Position numbers and translations under genes: made by a program
Notes under the pieces: generated by a model
Told to the model about the DNA's origin: nothing
The model's input: the letters and a program-made list of their open reading frames with translations, nothing else
Database searches by the model: none
Shown here: piece after piece, positions 11,108-19,703 of the stretch
How the letters are laid out: each line of letters opens with the position of its first letter
How positions within the stretch are numbered: position 1 is the first letter of the stretch
Assembly (NCBI GenBank): GCA_917880885.1
Contig: OU862916.1
Coordinates: forward strand, 46,102,831-46,166,830
DNA: 64,000 nucleotides
Origin: Limnephilus marmoratus
Lineage: Eukaryota > Arthropoda > Insecta > Trichoptera > Limnephilidae
Direction: 5' to 3'

Positions 11108-11135
11108 AGAAATAAAAAAAGGCCATTTTATATGA

Positions 11136-13085
11136 CTAATTGTGGAAATTTTCAAAACAGTTTTTATCTTTTTTTACACAAAGGGGTACTTTGCAAACAC
11201 AACATATCCAGTTGGAACGTATGGGCCTGTCTTTTGTACTACAATTCGCACAACGACGTGAAGTAGTATGTTCTGGCCGGTGGGCGCTATTTTTCAGACG
11301 TATTTCAGGGTCCACGTAAGGCTTATGTCTCTTAATTTCCACCACCTCCGATGTGGACCCACGCTTTTTGGTGCATTTCAGCTCCTCTTCAGCCAAAAGT
11401 CCTCTGTAAACTTGCCTCCTGAAATCTTTGAGCCTCAATGGATTGTCTTTGTCAGCCTTACCCAACTTGCAGAGCTCTGTGTAAACAATGTAAGAATTTA
11501 CAATTGTTGCATCTAAAAAGTGGAAAAATAAACGATGCCACCATTTTTTAGACTTTCTGTTTATCGAGTAAACCGCCTTCTTTTGATCAAACTTGTCCAC
11601 ATAATTCATGCAGTTGTTATAATTATTTAGAGCCAACGGACATGGCACCCTTGTGATCTCACCAGTTTTCTCTTTACGGTTGACATGCATGGCATCCTTT
11701 GGGTTGTGAAAGTTTGAAAGGAGGTGTACAGCTCTTCTATCTCTCCATTTTATCATGGAAATTCCTGTATCACTCACGTACCAGTCATATTCACCTCTTT
11801 TTAGGTTTTTATCATCCTTCATCTTAGGCAAATATTTTCTGGTTGATTGGACAGTTCCACATGAGCGAATATTCATATCTTTCAGCTGTTTTTGTAGGGG
11901 GTAGCAATTAAAATAATTATCAAAGTAAACTGTGTAGTTACGACCTTGAATAGATTGACAAAAATTTAAGACAACTCTTGGCCCTAAGTTAGACTCAGCG
12001 TAGTCACCAATTTTTCCTGTGTATATTTCAAATTTTAAGTTGTATCCATTTTCTGCACACATCATCCAGATCTTATAGCCTCTTTTAATGGGTTTTTTGG
12101 GCATGTATTGCTTCAATGTGCTGCGGCCTTTGAATTTGACCATGCTCTCGTCAATTGCCAAAGTAGGTGATGGCTTGTAATTTCGATCAAAGGTGTCTGA
12201 CAAGCAGTTCAACAAAGGCCTTATTTTATATAATTTATCGAAATTAAGTTGACCTCTAGCAGGCATCAATGAATTGTCGTTGAGATGAAGGTTTGACAAC
12301 AGCCAGCCAAACCTATGGACTGTCATAAATCTTGAAATATAGGGGTCGTGTAAATCAGGGGACGATGACCAATAGTCTCTATAACTGGGGGATTTTTTAA
12401 TTCCCATTACTAAATTTAGTGCAATGAATTTTTTAATTTCCTGAACGGTTGTAAGTTGGTGATTTTTCCCGACTTGTGCGTATAGATTGGTCTGGAAGCA
12501 GATATTTTCAATCAAACTAGGAGTCCAAAATTTCAGAAAAATTTCCAAAGGTGTGGGATTTTCCATCGTAAGAAAGTCATTATGTAGTCCTGTTTCTTCA
12601 CGGAATTCACCAGGGAGGGCGGTATTGAACGTACGGCTCCATTTAGGCATGACTATAATCGCAGGTATGACAGGTGTAGATGCAGTTGTGCCTGGAACAG
12701 CAGCGGTGGATGACAAAACGGACATTGAGATATTAGGACTATACTGGGCAGATGGAGAAGACGATACTGGTCGGTTACGCGTACGCGAAAGATGAACATC
12801 AAAAGTAGATGGTGATTGTGAACCAGAAGGGCTGGATGTGCCTGCTATAGGGTGATCGAGTGTGGTAGATGAAGAAGACGCCGGGATTTGATTCCTCACA
12901 AAAGATAGAGGCAGTTCATCATCATCATCGTCCGAAGAGGCGCTAACTGTGACATTTGCTAGATGCTCCTCCTGTAGATCCTCTTCCTCATTGTCTGAGC
13001 ACCCATAACAACTGTCATCATCAGAAGGTATCTCTTCTAAAAGTATTCCTGCGATTTCTTCTTGGCGAAGACCTTTCTTCGGCAT
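11136..13085 (-). CDS. piggyBac-type transposase, intact 649 aa
   Basis: Cut-and-paste transposase acting in the nucleus on TTAA targets. Residues 1-140 are acidic and Ser/Pro-rich, as in many piggyBac N-termini. The DDE_Tnp_1_7 domain spans about 150-535. The catalytic aspartates are D312 (in AIDESM), D389 (in VYFDNYF) and D449 (in KWRDR), and the conserved VDKFD block gives D497. The C-terminal cysteine-rich domain (612-648) has C612, C615, C628, C629, C631, C636, C643 and H648, and probably binds the terminal repeats. The length is close to the family norm (about 580-650 aa). The first ATG of the frame is used, directly after a 5' leader with no competing ORF. No stop, frameshift or missing catalytic residue is visible, so it may be functional. 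The gene fills the element bounded by TTAA. Confidence 0.95.
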   Translation of the reverse strand: MPKKGLRQEEIAGILLEEIPSDDDSCYGCSDNEEEDLQEEHLANVTVSASSDDDDDELPLSFVRNQIPASSSSTTLDHPIAGTSSPSGSQSPSTFDVHLSRTRNRPVSSSPSAQYSPNISMSVLSSTAAVPGTTASTPVIPAIIVMPKWSRTFNTALPGEFREETGLHNDFLTMENPTPLEIFLKFWTPSLIENICFQTNLYAQVGKNHQLTTVQEIKKFIALNLVMGIKKSPSYRDYWSSSPDLHDPYISRFMTVHRFGWLLSNLHLNDNSLMPARGQLNFDKLYKIRPLLNCLSDTFDRNYKPSPTLAIDESMVKFKGRSTLKQYMPKKPIKRGYKIWMMCAENGYNLKFEIYTGKIGDYAESNLGPRVVLNFCQSIQGRNYTVYFDNYFNCYPLQKQLKDMNIRSCGTVQSTRKYLPKMKDDKNLKRGEYDWYVSDTGISMIKWRDRRAVHLLSNFHNPKDAMHVNRKEKTGEITRVPCPLALNNYNNCMNYVDKFDQKKAVYSINRKSKKWWHRLFFHFLDATIVNSYIVYTELCKLGKADKDNPLRLKDFRRQVYRGLLAEEELKCTKKRGSTSEVVEIKRHKPYVDPEIRLKNSAHRPEHTTSRRCANCSTKDRPIRSNWICCVCKVPLCVKKDKNCFENFHN

Positions 13086-13584
13086 GGTGTATCTGTAAAA
13101 TTATAAAATCAGAATAACCATGTTGTAAGACTAAAAAAATTACCTCAAGTACGGTGGTCGAAAAGCAAAACCACCAAAAAATTTCGATTTTACAAAAAAA
13201 TACTATATTTATAGACATTTCTTATTGATAATTCAACAAATGAAATACAAGGGCACTAGAATTCATACGAAATGGACAAAAATTCGAAATACATACCGTT
13301 ATATTTCACTTTAAAGTCGGAGATCACAAAAAACCACAATTCGCTGGCAATTGTCAAACACATAACCAAACCGTGCAAAGCCACCTATTATCGCTATTGG
13401 AAACTAAATAGTAGAGAATCTATGTCTCACATGGCATTTAAAAAACTTGTCAATAGATGGCCGTTTTAGCATAATTATTTATTTTCAAGGTGGCCGAATT
13501 TTGAAACCACAGTACTTCAAAGAGTTAAATTGTAATTAAATTATTAGCAATGAGTAATTCTTTTGAATAACATATCATATATCT

Positions 13585-13761
13585 TCAATATGTAGTCAAA
13601 AGTCGAGCAGTTTCTTTATTAACGCGAAATCGGCTTACGAAATCTAGGTCTTCCATTAGATAGAAATTCCTGCGACCATTATGTCGCTTTACACGTCGTG
13701 TCATGTAATTAATTATTAGTTCATCGTCAGAACCTGATGAACTGTCACTTGTTGAGATCAT
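13585..13761 (-). pseudogene. Harbinger (HARBI1-like) transposase, N-terminal remnant
   Basis: A 58-codon minus-strand frame starts with ATG at 13761. It has an acidic Ser-rich start, a basic patch 'RRVKRHNGRRNFYL', then 'DFVSRFRVNKETARLL', which fits the helix 'F..FR.sKET...L' at the start of many HARBI1-type transposases. It stops at 13585 with TGA, and no catalytic DDE part is found to the left before the piggyBac insertion. Its place just inside the right Harbinger inverted repeat supports the assignment. The similarity is short, so this is a moderate call. Confidence 0.5.
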
Positions 13762-14029
13762 GATGATAAAATACTAGCAAATACCGTAAAATAGATAGCA
13801 AGAAAATCTCTGAACTGTCACCAAAGTGACATTTAGACAACGGCCGCCATTTTGGTTACCTTTACTTTCGCATTTGCAGCACCATTGTGGGCCTGTAAGA
13901 TGTAAGGTGAAAGTAAACGGTAAATGTCAAATGAAAAAACCCATTTCTATGTTTTTGACCGTTTACTTTTACAATTAGCATTGCATTTAGCATTCTCGGT
14001 AAATGAAGAAACCCACCCTTAATCTTCCT

Positions 14030-14185
14030 GTTTCTCAGCTGAGGTAGGCAGATAGGACTGGCCTCCCCACAACTCTGCAATGCCACACACTTTTTGCTTC
14101 ATTTACATACACACATCATCTCATACATGCTCATCTATTATTCTGACATGGCCCGGCGTATTTACAAGTATTTGATTCATTGAAT
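14030..14185 (-). repeat. RTE-like LINE tail fragment
   Basis: Closely resembles 10555-10700: both share the GAGGTAGGCAGA block, the CACACACTTTTTGCTTCATT block and the TCTATTATTCTGACATGGCCC block. It lies just outside the Harbinger right end. No open frame remains. Confidence 0.6.
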
Positions 14186-14189
14186 ATTT

Positions 14190-14530
14190 TGTCTTACATT
14201 ACCAAAATGCTTTAAATAATTTGCAAGGAAAATTAATACGTGCAAATTAATCATATTGTCCTTAATGAATTCAGTGTAAATTTAAGCACAAAAAAACCAC
14301 AGATAACTATAAGTTTCTTCCATTTTCTAAGTCCGGAAACCGTCAAACATTTTAAAGGCAGTAAAACACACTCACAAATTTGCTAAAAAGATAGTTTTGC
14401 TAACTAGGAAAACTATTCAAATTTAGAAACGATTTATCTTTGCATAATTTATTCAGCTGACTGGGGTGGAAACGTCATTTCAACATAAAATAAACTATAT
14501 AAACGCTCTAATAGTCGGCACTAAAATACG
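14190..14530. other. No gene seen
   Basis: AT-rich DNA between a LINE tail and the Helitron pair. Nothing recognised. Confidence 0.45.
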
Positions 14531-14574
14531 AATTGAAAATCTTCTATTGATGGAAAAAGAACTCGTGGAAGAAA

Positions 14575-14842
14575 ATTTATCAATCGCTGAAAGTGTTGCT
14601 AAGCGCATAACTTTCGAACGACGGTGAGCTCTGGCATCATGAAATTTGTATAAAAAATATCTAGTTGCGGCACGCGAGGTTTGAAAGCTGAGTGTATGGA
14701 AAGCGGGAGGGAGGGAGAGATGGGGATGGGGGGAGGGAAGGGGGGGAGGGGGGAGGAAGGGAGGGCGGTGAGAGGGCGGGGAGGTGGGGAGGTAGAGTGG
14801 GAACCCCCTTACACCATGCGAGCGAAGCCGCGGGGAAAAGCT
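14575..14842 (+). mobile_element. Helitron (Lep1-type), copy 1 of a head-to-tail pair
   Basis: It shows the series common to the Helitron copies here: CGCTGAAAGTGTTGCTAAGCGC, CATAACTTTCGAACGAC, GTGAGCTCTGGCAT, a long G-rich tract (14700-14800), then GCGAGCGAAGCCGCGG and the terminal CTAG before T (14839-14843). A short GC hairpin precedes CTAG. No Rep/helicase ORF; non-autonomous. Confidence 0.7.
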
Positions 14843-15131
14843 AGTCTATTTTTTAAAAATGAATCGCTGAATGTGTTGCTAAGCGCATAACTTTCGAATG
14901 ACTGCACCAAATTGGATAATTCTTTTTTGTGTGTTCGTTATTTTTAAAAACTTCCGGTGAGCTCTGGCATTATGAAATTTGTATAAAAAAATTGCTATTC
15001 GTGGCACGCGAGAGGGAGGGAGAGATGGGGGAGGGCGGGGGGGGGGGAGAGGGGGGGGGGAGGGGGTAGGTGGAGGAGGTGGAGTGGGAACCCCCCTTAC
15101 ACCATGCGAGCGAAGCCGCGTGAAAAAGCTG
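14843..15131 (+). mobile_element. Helitron (Lep1-type), copy 2 of the pair
   Basis: It starts with TC directly after the CTAG end of copy 1 and repeats the same blocks, including a G tract at 15020-15070 and a GAAGCCGCGTGAAAAAGCTGG end (CTGG instead of CTAG). The abutting ends suggest head-to-tail Helitron insertion or tandem transposition. Confidence 0.68.
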
Positions 15132-15260
15132 GTATAATATAAAAATCTCGTGTCACGTTGTTTGTGGTCGCACTTCTCCGAAACGGATTGACCGATTTTT
15201 ATGAATTTTTTTATGCATATTTGGTAGGTATGAGAATAAGTTTTAAAATATATTTCTTAC
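15132..15260 (+). repeat. 5' fragment of another Helitron-like repeat
   Basis: The blocks TATAAAAATCTCGTGTCACG and CGAAACGGATTGACCGATTT are typical of the 5' part of lepidopteran Helitrons. They follow directly after the previous Helitron end. Confidence 0.5.
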
Positions 15261-15329
15261 CGCTAGGTGATTAGGTGTCCCTACCCAGACAGGAAAGGTG
15301 AATTTAGATATTAATTTTATACAATTTTT

Positions 15330-15720
15330 TGTGTGATTACCTTACAAGAGCCCCAACTGCTCCCGTCTGGAGCCAGTGAGACTATATCATCTCCAATTGA
15401 TGTATGTTGTGAGGCTGAAGGTAGTGGGTAGGGAAATGAGATGGGGAAGAGGAAGGTGGGGAAATTTCTGATCTGGTCACCAAACACAGCTATTTAAAAC
15501 AACGTTGTATTCTGAATCGTGGTCTTACATCAGGGGATACTGAGAATATCTTCCACTCTGGAACGTGCGCAAATATACTTTGTATAATTTTAAATAAATT
15601 AATTGTGAAATAACACAGAATAATAAAATAAAATTTATTTGCGCCTGCCAGAATTCGACACAAGAGCCTTACTCCTCGACCACGGAGGTCGTGTCGAGGG
15701 GTGAAGCTCTTGGGCAAATT
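15330..15720 (-). repeat. tRNA-derived SINE, family C
   Basis: The minus strand reads in the same order as the complete plus-strand copy at 51999-52395: tRNA-like head remnants, a GCGCAAATAAATTTTATTT block, a GAGTGGAAGATA block, CCTGATGTAAGACCACGATT, GGTGACCAGATC, CCTTCAGCCTCACAACATAC, and GGCTCCAGACGGGAGCAGTT before an A-rich end. The head is partly rearranged. Confidence 0.72.
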
Positions 15721-15724
15721 TTAC

Positions 15725-16329
15725 AATTATATGGAAGATTGAAGTTGAGTTCAGACTTAAAAGTGAAAAGGTGTTTACAATATAAGGCTTCATAAAATAG
15801 AGGATATTTGTTTAGAAATGAACATCAAAAAAATATGTGATCGAAAGTTCCCATTTCTAGACCACAGAATGCACAATCTGGGGAATCAAGGACTTTTTCT
15901 CAGGAGAATTTTCTTTTTCTGCTGTACCTTCTGTTTCCAAATGTAGTTATATAGGTGCTGTTCCAAGAAATTGTTTAAATCCTTGCTGATTTAATTTTTA
16001 ATGATTATAATCATGATTGAAGCCCGTGTAAAACAGTTATAAAATAAGATTTCAGGTTCTTTATCGATGACGTACAGGAGTGAATCCATAACGATATGTT
16101 ATCATACATTAAACCCCACTTTCATAATAATAAATTTACGTAGAGGTTCACTGAAAATACTGAAGTTTAAAGGTCAACGGGTTTATAAAGGATCACTATT
16201 CCTTCGCAGGAGCACATACCGTATTGCCGTTATTAAATTTGTATAACGCGCGAGTACTGAGATTAAAATCTTACTATACTCTATGTTCGAGAGTTATTAT
16301 TCATCATTATTATCGCTATGCACATTAAT
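15725..16329. other. No gene seen
   Basis: AT-rich, no recognisable ORF, RNA or repeat. Confidence 0.45.
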
Positions 16330-16333
16330 TTAA

Positions 16334-16911
16334 CCCTTAATTACTCGCACAAAGAACATTTCGTAACTGCTCGCATGGGGTCACAGATGACCCCAAATAG
16401 TATGAGTAGTTTTTAATATATATTGAAATATATAAGTAAATGAAACTATTTTATTATTAAAGTGCTTTGTTTATTCTGTAATATCTATAAGTAATAACAT
16501 GAATTACTAACTAATTATACAAAAACAAGTTAAACTAAAATAATTATCGATAATTAACGATTAGTGCTTAGGTATACTGAGATGATAGTTAATACTCATA
16601 TTTTTAGGAACTCTCCGAATCACCCTTGTTACACTGTTGACAGTATATTTCAGAGTGATCATTGCACACAAATCTTGTAAATTTCTTGCATTTTGTTGGT
16701 ACTTTGTAAAGTAACATAATTACTCCCACGGGGTCACCGCTCAAGAGCGCAGCGACGCGTCCTTCCACTCCCGTGAGTTGGTCGCTACTAAAATACAAAC
16801 TTAGACGCGCTTTATGAAGCTAGCGAGGGCGCGGGGGGAATCGGGCCGCACCAATTGCTTCATTTTTTAATCCGACAATGCTTTGACCCCATGCGAGTAA
16901 TAAATTAAGGG
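16334..16911 (-). mobile_element. piggyBac-derived non-autonomous element
   Basis: A 578-bp element with TTAA on both sides (16330-16333 and 16912-16915). The inverted ends are CCCTTAATTACTCGC on the left and, reverse complemented, CCCTTAATTTATTACTCGC on the right. A second inner repeat, CATGGGGTCA, lies near each end in inverted order. It keeps the C-terminal part of a piggyBac transposase on the minus strand, so it arose by internal deletion of an autonomous copy. Confidence 0.82.
16604..16798 (-). pseudogene. piggyBac transposase cysteine-rich C-terminus remnant
   Basis: A 64-codon minus-strand frame ends in 'KCKKFTRFVCNDHSEIYCQQC' with Cys 37, 45, 53 and 56 (frame numbering) and a His-containing middle, resembling the piggyBac C-terminal zinc-binding domain. 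The upstream part is not recognisable as transposase. It lies in the right orientation inside a TTAA-flanked element. Confidence 0.6.
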
Positions 16912-16999
16912 TTAAACCACTTCGTAATAATTTTTTTTTAATAAAAACTAAGTAGTAGACTGCCATTCAGAATGATAAAAGTTTTATTTATTGTATGAG

Positions 17000-17831
17000 T
17001 ACCTACAGCGCAAGAGTCCCAACCGTGTAGAACCACCGAGACTATGGAGACTATGGTATCCTCAAGTAACCCCTCAGGCCTCGGTCATATTTTGTCAGAA
17101 GGGCACAGCATTTCCGCTTTACAATAAATTTCAAATAAATTGAATATTTCTGAACATAAACGAAAACTAAAAACTACTTTGGAAAGTTATAAAATAAGCC
17201 TTAAACTTCTTTTATTAGAAAATAACATAACATTTTTGAAATCTTAAATTTTTTCACGTAAACGTAAAAAGTTTTAAAATTGGTTCACCTTACGTTTATC
17301 CAAACTAAATTTACTGATAACAAAAAAAAACTAAAAACACATACATATTTTATTAGTCAAAATTATTTTAAACTATCTAACTTTTTTGTCCTTTCATGTG
17401 AAAATGATTAATAAAAAAATCACAAATTTCACACATTTTTTCAAATTGTATTCTGAAACTATGGTTTCATGTGTGGTATTTTTCTGTGGTTAATTTACAG
17501 ATTTAAATATGAGTGTGGTGTTATCTCTTTCTAATACCGCATATTACTCACCATGATAGTGAGGGAGATAGAACAAATTCTTTGAGAGCTTTATGAGCTA
17601 TTCCCAAAAGATAACAAATTAGCCTGAGGGGTTAAGGTATGTGGTGAGGCTGAAGGTGGTAGGAAGGAAAGGAGATGAGGGAGAGGAAGGTTGAGATGTA
17701 CTGGTTATTCATATCCGATCACCAAACAAGACTAAAGTAATTTCAAGCAACGTTTTAATTCTGAATGGTGGTCTTTCTGGTGGATAATCTTCCACTCTCG
17801 AACGTGCCATATGAAAACAATGCAATGTGAA
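17000..17831 (-). repeat. Family C SINE, split by a TTAA MITE
   Basis: Two parts of a minus-strand family C copy: the 3' part at about 17000-17069 (AAGAGTCCCAACCG, GAGACTATGG) and the rest at 17636-17831 (GTGGTGAGGCTGAAGG, CTGAATGGTGGTCTTTC, AATCTTCCACTCTCG). The MITE at 17070-17631 separates them, and joining the flanks restores the order seen at 15330-15720. Confidence 0.6.
17070..17631. mobile_element. TTAA-type MITE nested in a SINE
   Basis: The inverted ends are CCCCTCAGGC and its complement GCCTGAGGGG. TTAA follows on the right (17632-17635), and GTAA, one base off, stands on the left (17066-17069). A partial relative of the right end lies at 61795-61925. No coding capacity. Assignment to piggyBac rests on the target site and the C-rich terminus. 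Confidence 0.6.
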
Positions 17832-17838
17832 ACAAAAA

Positions 17839-18172
17839 ATATTTATTATTAATTTTTTAAACTTTATGAGTAAAATCTCAAATTATAATATTTAATTAAA
17901 TGAAGACAATATTAGCGAAACTCAATCGAAATCTGGAGACAGAAAAATCAGAAAAGATATTGGCTCCGCTGGGACTCGAACCCAGAACCCTTTTCTTACA
18001 TGGAAACAGCTCTACCGATTAAGCTACGGAGCCCATATTAATTCGGCCAATATCTTTTCTGATTTTTCTGTCTCCAGATTTCAATTGAGTTTCGCTAATA
18101 TTGTCTTCATTTAATTAAATATTATAATTTGAGATTTTACTCATAAAGTTTAAAAAATTAATAATAAATATT
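17839..18172. repeat. Palindrome (RepA arms) with a tRNA in the loop
   Basis: About 125-bp arms (17839-17963 and 18047-18172) are near-perfect inverted copies of module RepA, which has the blocks GATTTTTCTGTCTCCAGATTT, GAGTTTCGCTAATATTGTC and ACTCATAAAGTTT. The 83-bp loop is a tRNA-like sequence on the minus strand. RepA also occurs at 19789-19862 and 24667-24775. Confidence 0.85.
17961..18033 (-). tRNA. tRNA-Thr(TGT)-like sequence, copy 1
   Basis: A 73-nt cloverleaf on the minus strand: acceptor GGCTCCG/CGGAGCC, D stem GCTT/GAGC, anticodon arm GTTTC-CATGTAA-GAAAA, T arm CTGGG-TTCGAGT-CCCAG, discriminator A. Boxes A and B are intact for pol III. Two defects are visible: position 33 is A where U is nearly universal, and the 27-43 pair is G-A. 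It is identical to the copy at 19716-19788. It is probably a mobile tRNA-like module rather than a working tRNA-Thr gene. Confidence 0.6.
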
Positions 18173-18175
18173 CAT

Positions 18176-19540
18176 CCTAGACTTGCAGAAAAAGTCAATA
18201 GATGTCGCGTATTACAAATAAAATGGATAAAAAATTTATCCAGACACTATCAGTCAGTCAGTCCGTAAACGCCGTGACGGAAGGACGTATTGTTAAGCTA
18301 TGTCGTGTAACTCATGTAACGTTATCATAAACGAGTGTCTCACTTTTATGCAAAATAAGGCAGATACTCTCGACGAGATCGCCATCATCCAGTTATGTAT
18401 TTCCACCTTCTCGGAGGAGGATGTAAAAGATGCAAAAACTATCCTGTTCGATAAGCTTCCGGAGAAACGCACTCTGCGGAAAGGAGATGGCAGGATTAGC
18501 AGAGATCTCCAGGACATCCTGAGGGCGTTGAAGGAGACGGACCCCGACCAGCTGCCTATATTCGTTGCCAGACAGCTGCACAAATTGCCTCCAGTCAACT
18601 TCGATAGTGTGGACGTATCTAAACTTCTAAAGGAACTTAATTATATGAAAACAGAAATAACTCTCATCAAAACGGAATTAAAAGATTCATCGGTCACAAG
18701 AAATGATGATTTAAAGCAAGAACTGGCTTCGCTAAGAGAACAAATTACAAAACTGCATGCTCCAAACATACAAAGCGATTTAGCAGAGAACTCGCAACAA
18801 AACAGCGGCAAAACTGTAGGTAATCCACAACTTAAAAGTAAACAAATACCGACAGAAGCGACCTACTTATCGACTGCATCTAAGAACGCATACAGTAATG
18901 GAACTACCGCACACACGAAAACTACACAAGAACGCACAGAGCGAAGGAGCAGTAATCGCCGTGAACGACCGAGTTCGGACTTCGAACTTAGGCCCGAAAA
19001 CTCAGCAAATAAACAGGGAACGCGCGAACACGGCCCGCGGTACCAACACCGGCCATCCGCGACTGACGAAAGCGGTTTCACATTAGTAACGCGGAAGATT
19101 AACCGAAACTTGAGAGGTAAAGCTACATCAACAACATTAAAGTCGGCTGACATACTCACAACAGTATACATTTCGAGGTTTACTGTGGAAACTACAGAGG
19201 AAAACATCAATAACTACCTAACAGAAAAAGATCTGGAATGTACCAAGATTGAAAAAATCAAGCCTTTTCGTCCTACGCCTTTTAACACCTTTAAACTCAC
19301 TGTTAAAGCGATCGAACTAAAGAAATTCCTGGCAGAAGAACTTTGGCCGGAGGGAATTGTATTCCGAAGATTTATAGAACCGCGCATATCTACTATCTAA
19401 TGATGCCTACTACTTATTTTATTTTATTTTAATTTATATGTATTTTTTTATGTAGGTACTTACTTGTGTTTTATGTATGTACTTAATCTATATAGGATGT
19501 GTGGGATTGCACTCACCTCCCCACATTCTGGAATAAAGAC

Positions 19541-19571
<31 letters not shown>
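18176..19571 (+). mobile_element. ORF1-only LINE-like retroposon (half-LINE)
   Basis: A unit with a short leader (CAGTCAGTCAGTC near 18250), one long ORF (18300-19400), a 3' UTR and a simple (TTA)n tail at 19541-19571. Its 3' UTR end (ATTGCACT...CCCACATTCTGGAATAAA) is shared with the fragment ending at 36476. No reverse transcriptase or endonuclease frame is present, so it resembles half-LINE (HAL1-like) elements that use another element's enzyme. The left border is approximate. It is inserted between the RepA palindrome and the second tRNA copy. Confidence 0.6.
18300..19400 (+). CDS. LINE ORF1-like (Gag-like) protein, 366 aa
   Basis: An uninterrupted 366-codon ORF, with ATG at 18300 and TAA at 19398. 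The first 120 residues are helical and acidic. Residues about 110-155 are rich in Leu/Lys/Glu and could form a coiled coil ('LNYMKTEITLIKTELK', 'LKQELASLREQITKL'). Residues 160-285 are polar, basic and low in complexity. The last 80 residues (from 'TVYISRFTVETTEENINNYL') look like a compact alpha/beta domain such as an RRM-like fold, ending 'EGIVFRRFIEPRI'. No CCHC knuckle is seen. The likely role is RNA binding and chaperone function for the retroposon RNA. The following 3' UTR with polyadenylation-like GAATAAAG and (TTA)n supports a LINE origin. I recognise the type, not a named family. Confidence 0.6.
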   Translation: MSCNSCNVIINECLTFMQNKADTLDEIAIIQLCISTFSEEDVKDAKTILFDKLPEKRTLRKGDGRISRDLQDILRALKETDPDQLPIFVARQLHKLPPVNFDSVDVSKLLKELNYMKTEITLIKTELKDSSVTRNDDLKQELASLREQITKLHAPNIQSDLAENSQQNSGKTVGNPQLKSKQIPTEATYLSTASKNAYSNGTTAHTKTTQERTERRSSNRRERPSSDFELRPENSANKQGTREHGPRYQHRPSATDESGFTLVTRKINRNLRGKATSTTLKSADILTTVYISRFTVETTEENINNYLTEKDLECTKIEKIKPFRPTPFNTFKLTVKAIELKKFLAEELWPEGIVFRRFIEPRISTI

Positions 19572-19575
<4 letters not shown>

Positions 19576-19703
19576 TAGATTGCATTTAGTTCGAGTTGAA
19601 TCTTGTAATCATATATAAAGATAGCAGCCAATAATATGTGCGTTAAGTAAGTGAAGATAATGTTGGTAGTTCTTAGTCGAAGTATGATACAGTTAAAAGT
19701 GAC

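Larger units (their letters stand above)
10913..13524 (-). mobile_element. Complete piggyBac transposon
   Basis: A 2612-bp element flanked by TTAA on both sides (10909-10912 and 13525-13528), the invariant piggyBac target. The terminal repeats are CTCCTTGAGGTAC on the left and CTCTTTGAAGTAC on the right (reverse complement), 11 of 13 matching. A short palindromic motif, GGTGG...ACCAC around an A/T core, occurs near 11040, 13158 and 13490 and may be a subterminal transposase-binding repeat. The single gene occupies most of the element. All parts expected of an autonomous copy are present, although the two mismatches in the TIRs could reduce activity. Confidence 0.88.
10258..14018 (-). mobile_element. 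Harbinger (PIF) remnant hosting nested elements
   Basis: The outer ends are inverted repeats GGGTGGGTTTCTT (10258-10270; complement at 14006-14018), extending imperfectly to about 18 bases. They are flanked by the 3-bp duplication TTA (10255-10257 and 14019-14021), the PIF/Harbinger signature. Just inside the right end, a minus-strand frame resembles the start of a HARBI1-type transposase. The rest of the Harbinger coding region is missing. The interior now holds a LINE tail (10543-10908) and a complete piggyBac (10913-13524), so the 3761-bp span is a nest rather than one element. Confidence 0.75.

Noticed and set aside
17961..18033. Functional tRNA-Thr gene
   Set aside because: The cloverleaf is good, but A at position 33, the G-A pair at 27-43 and location in an inverted mobile module argue against decoding; kept as tRNA-like.
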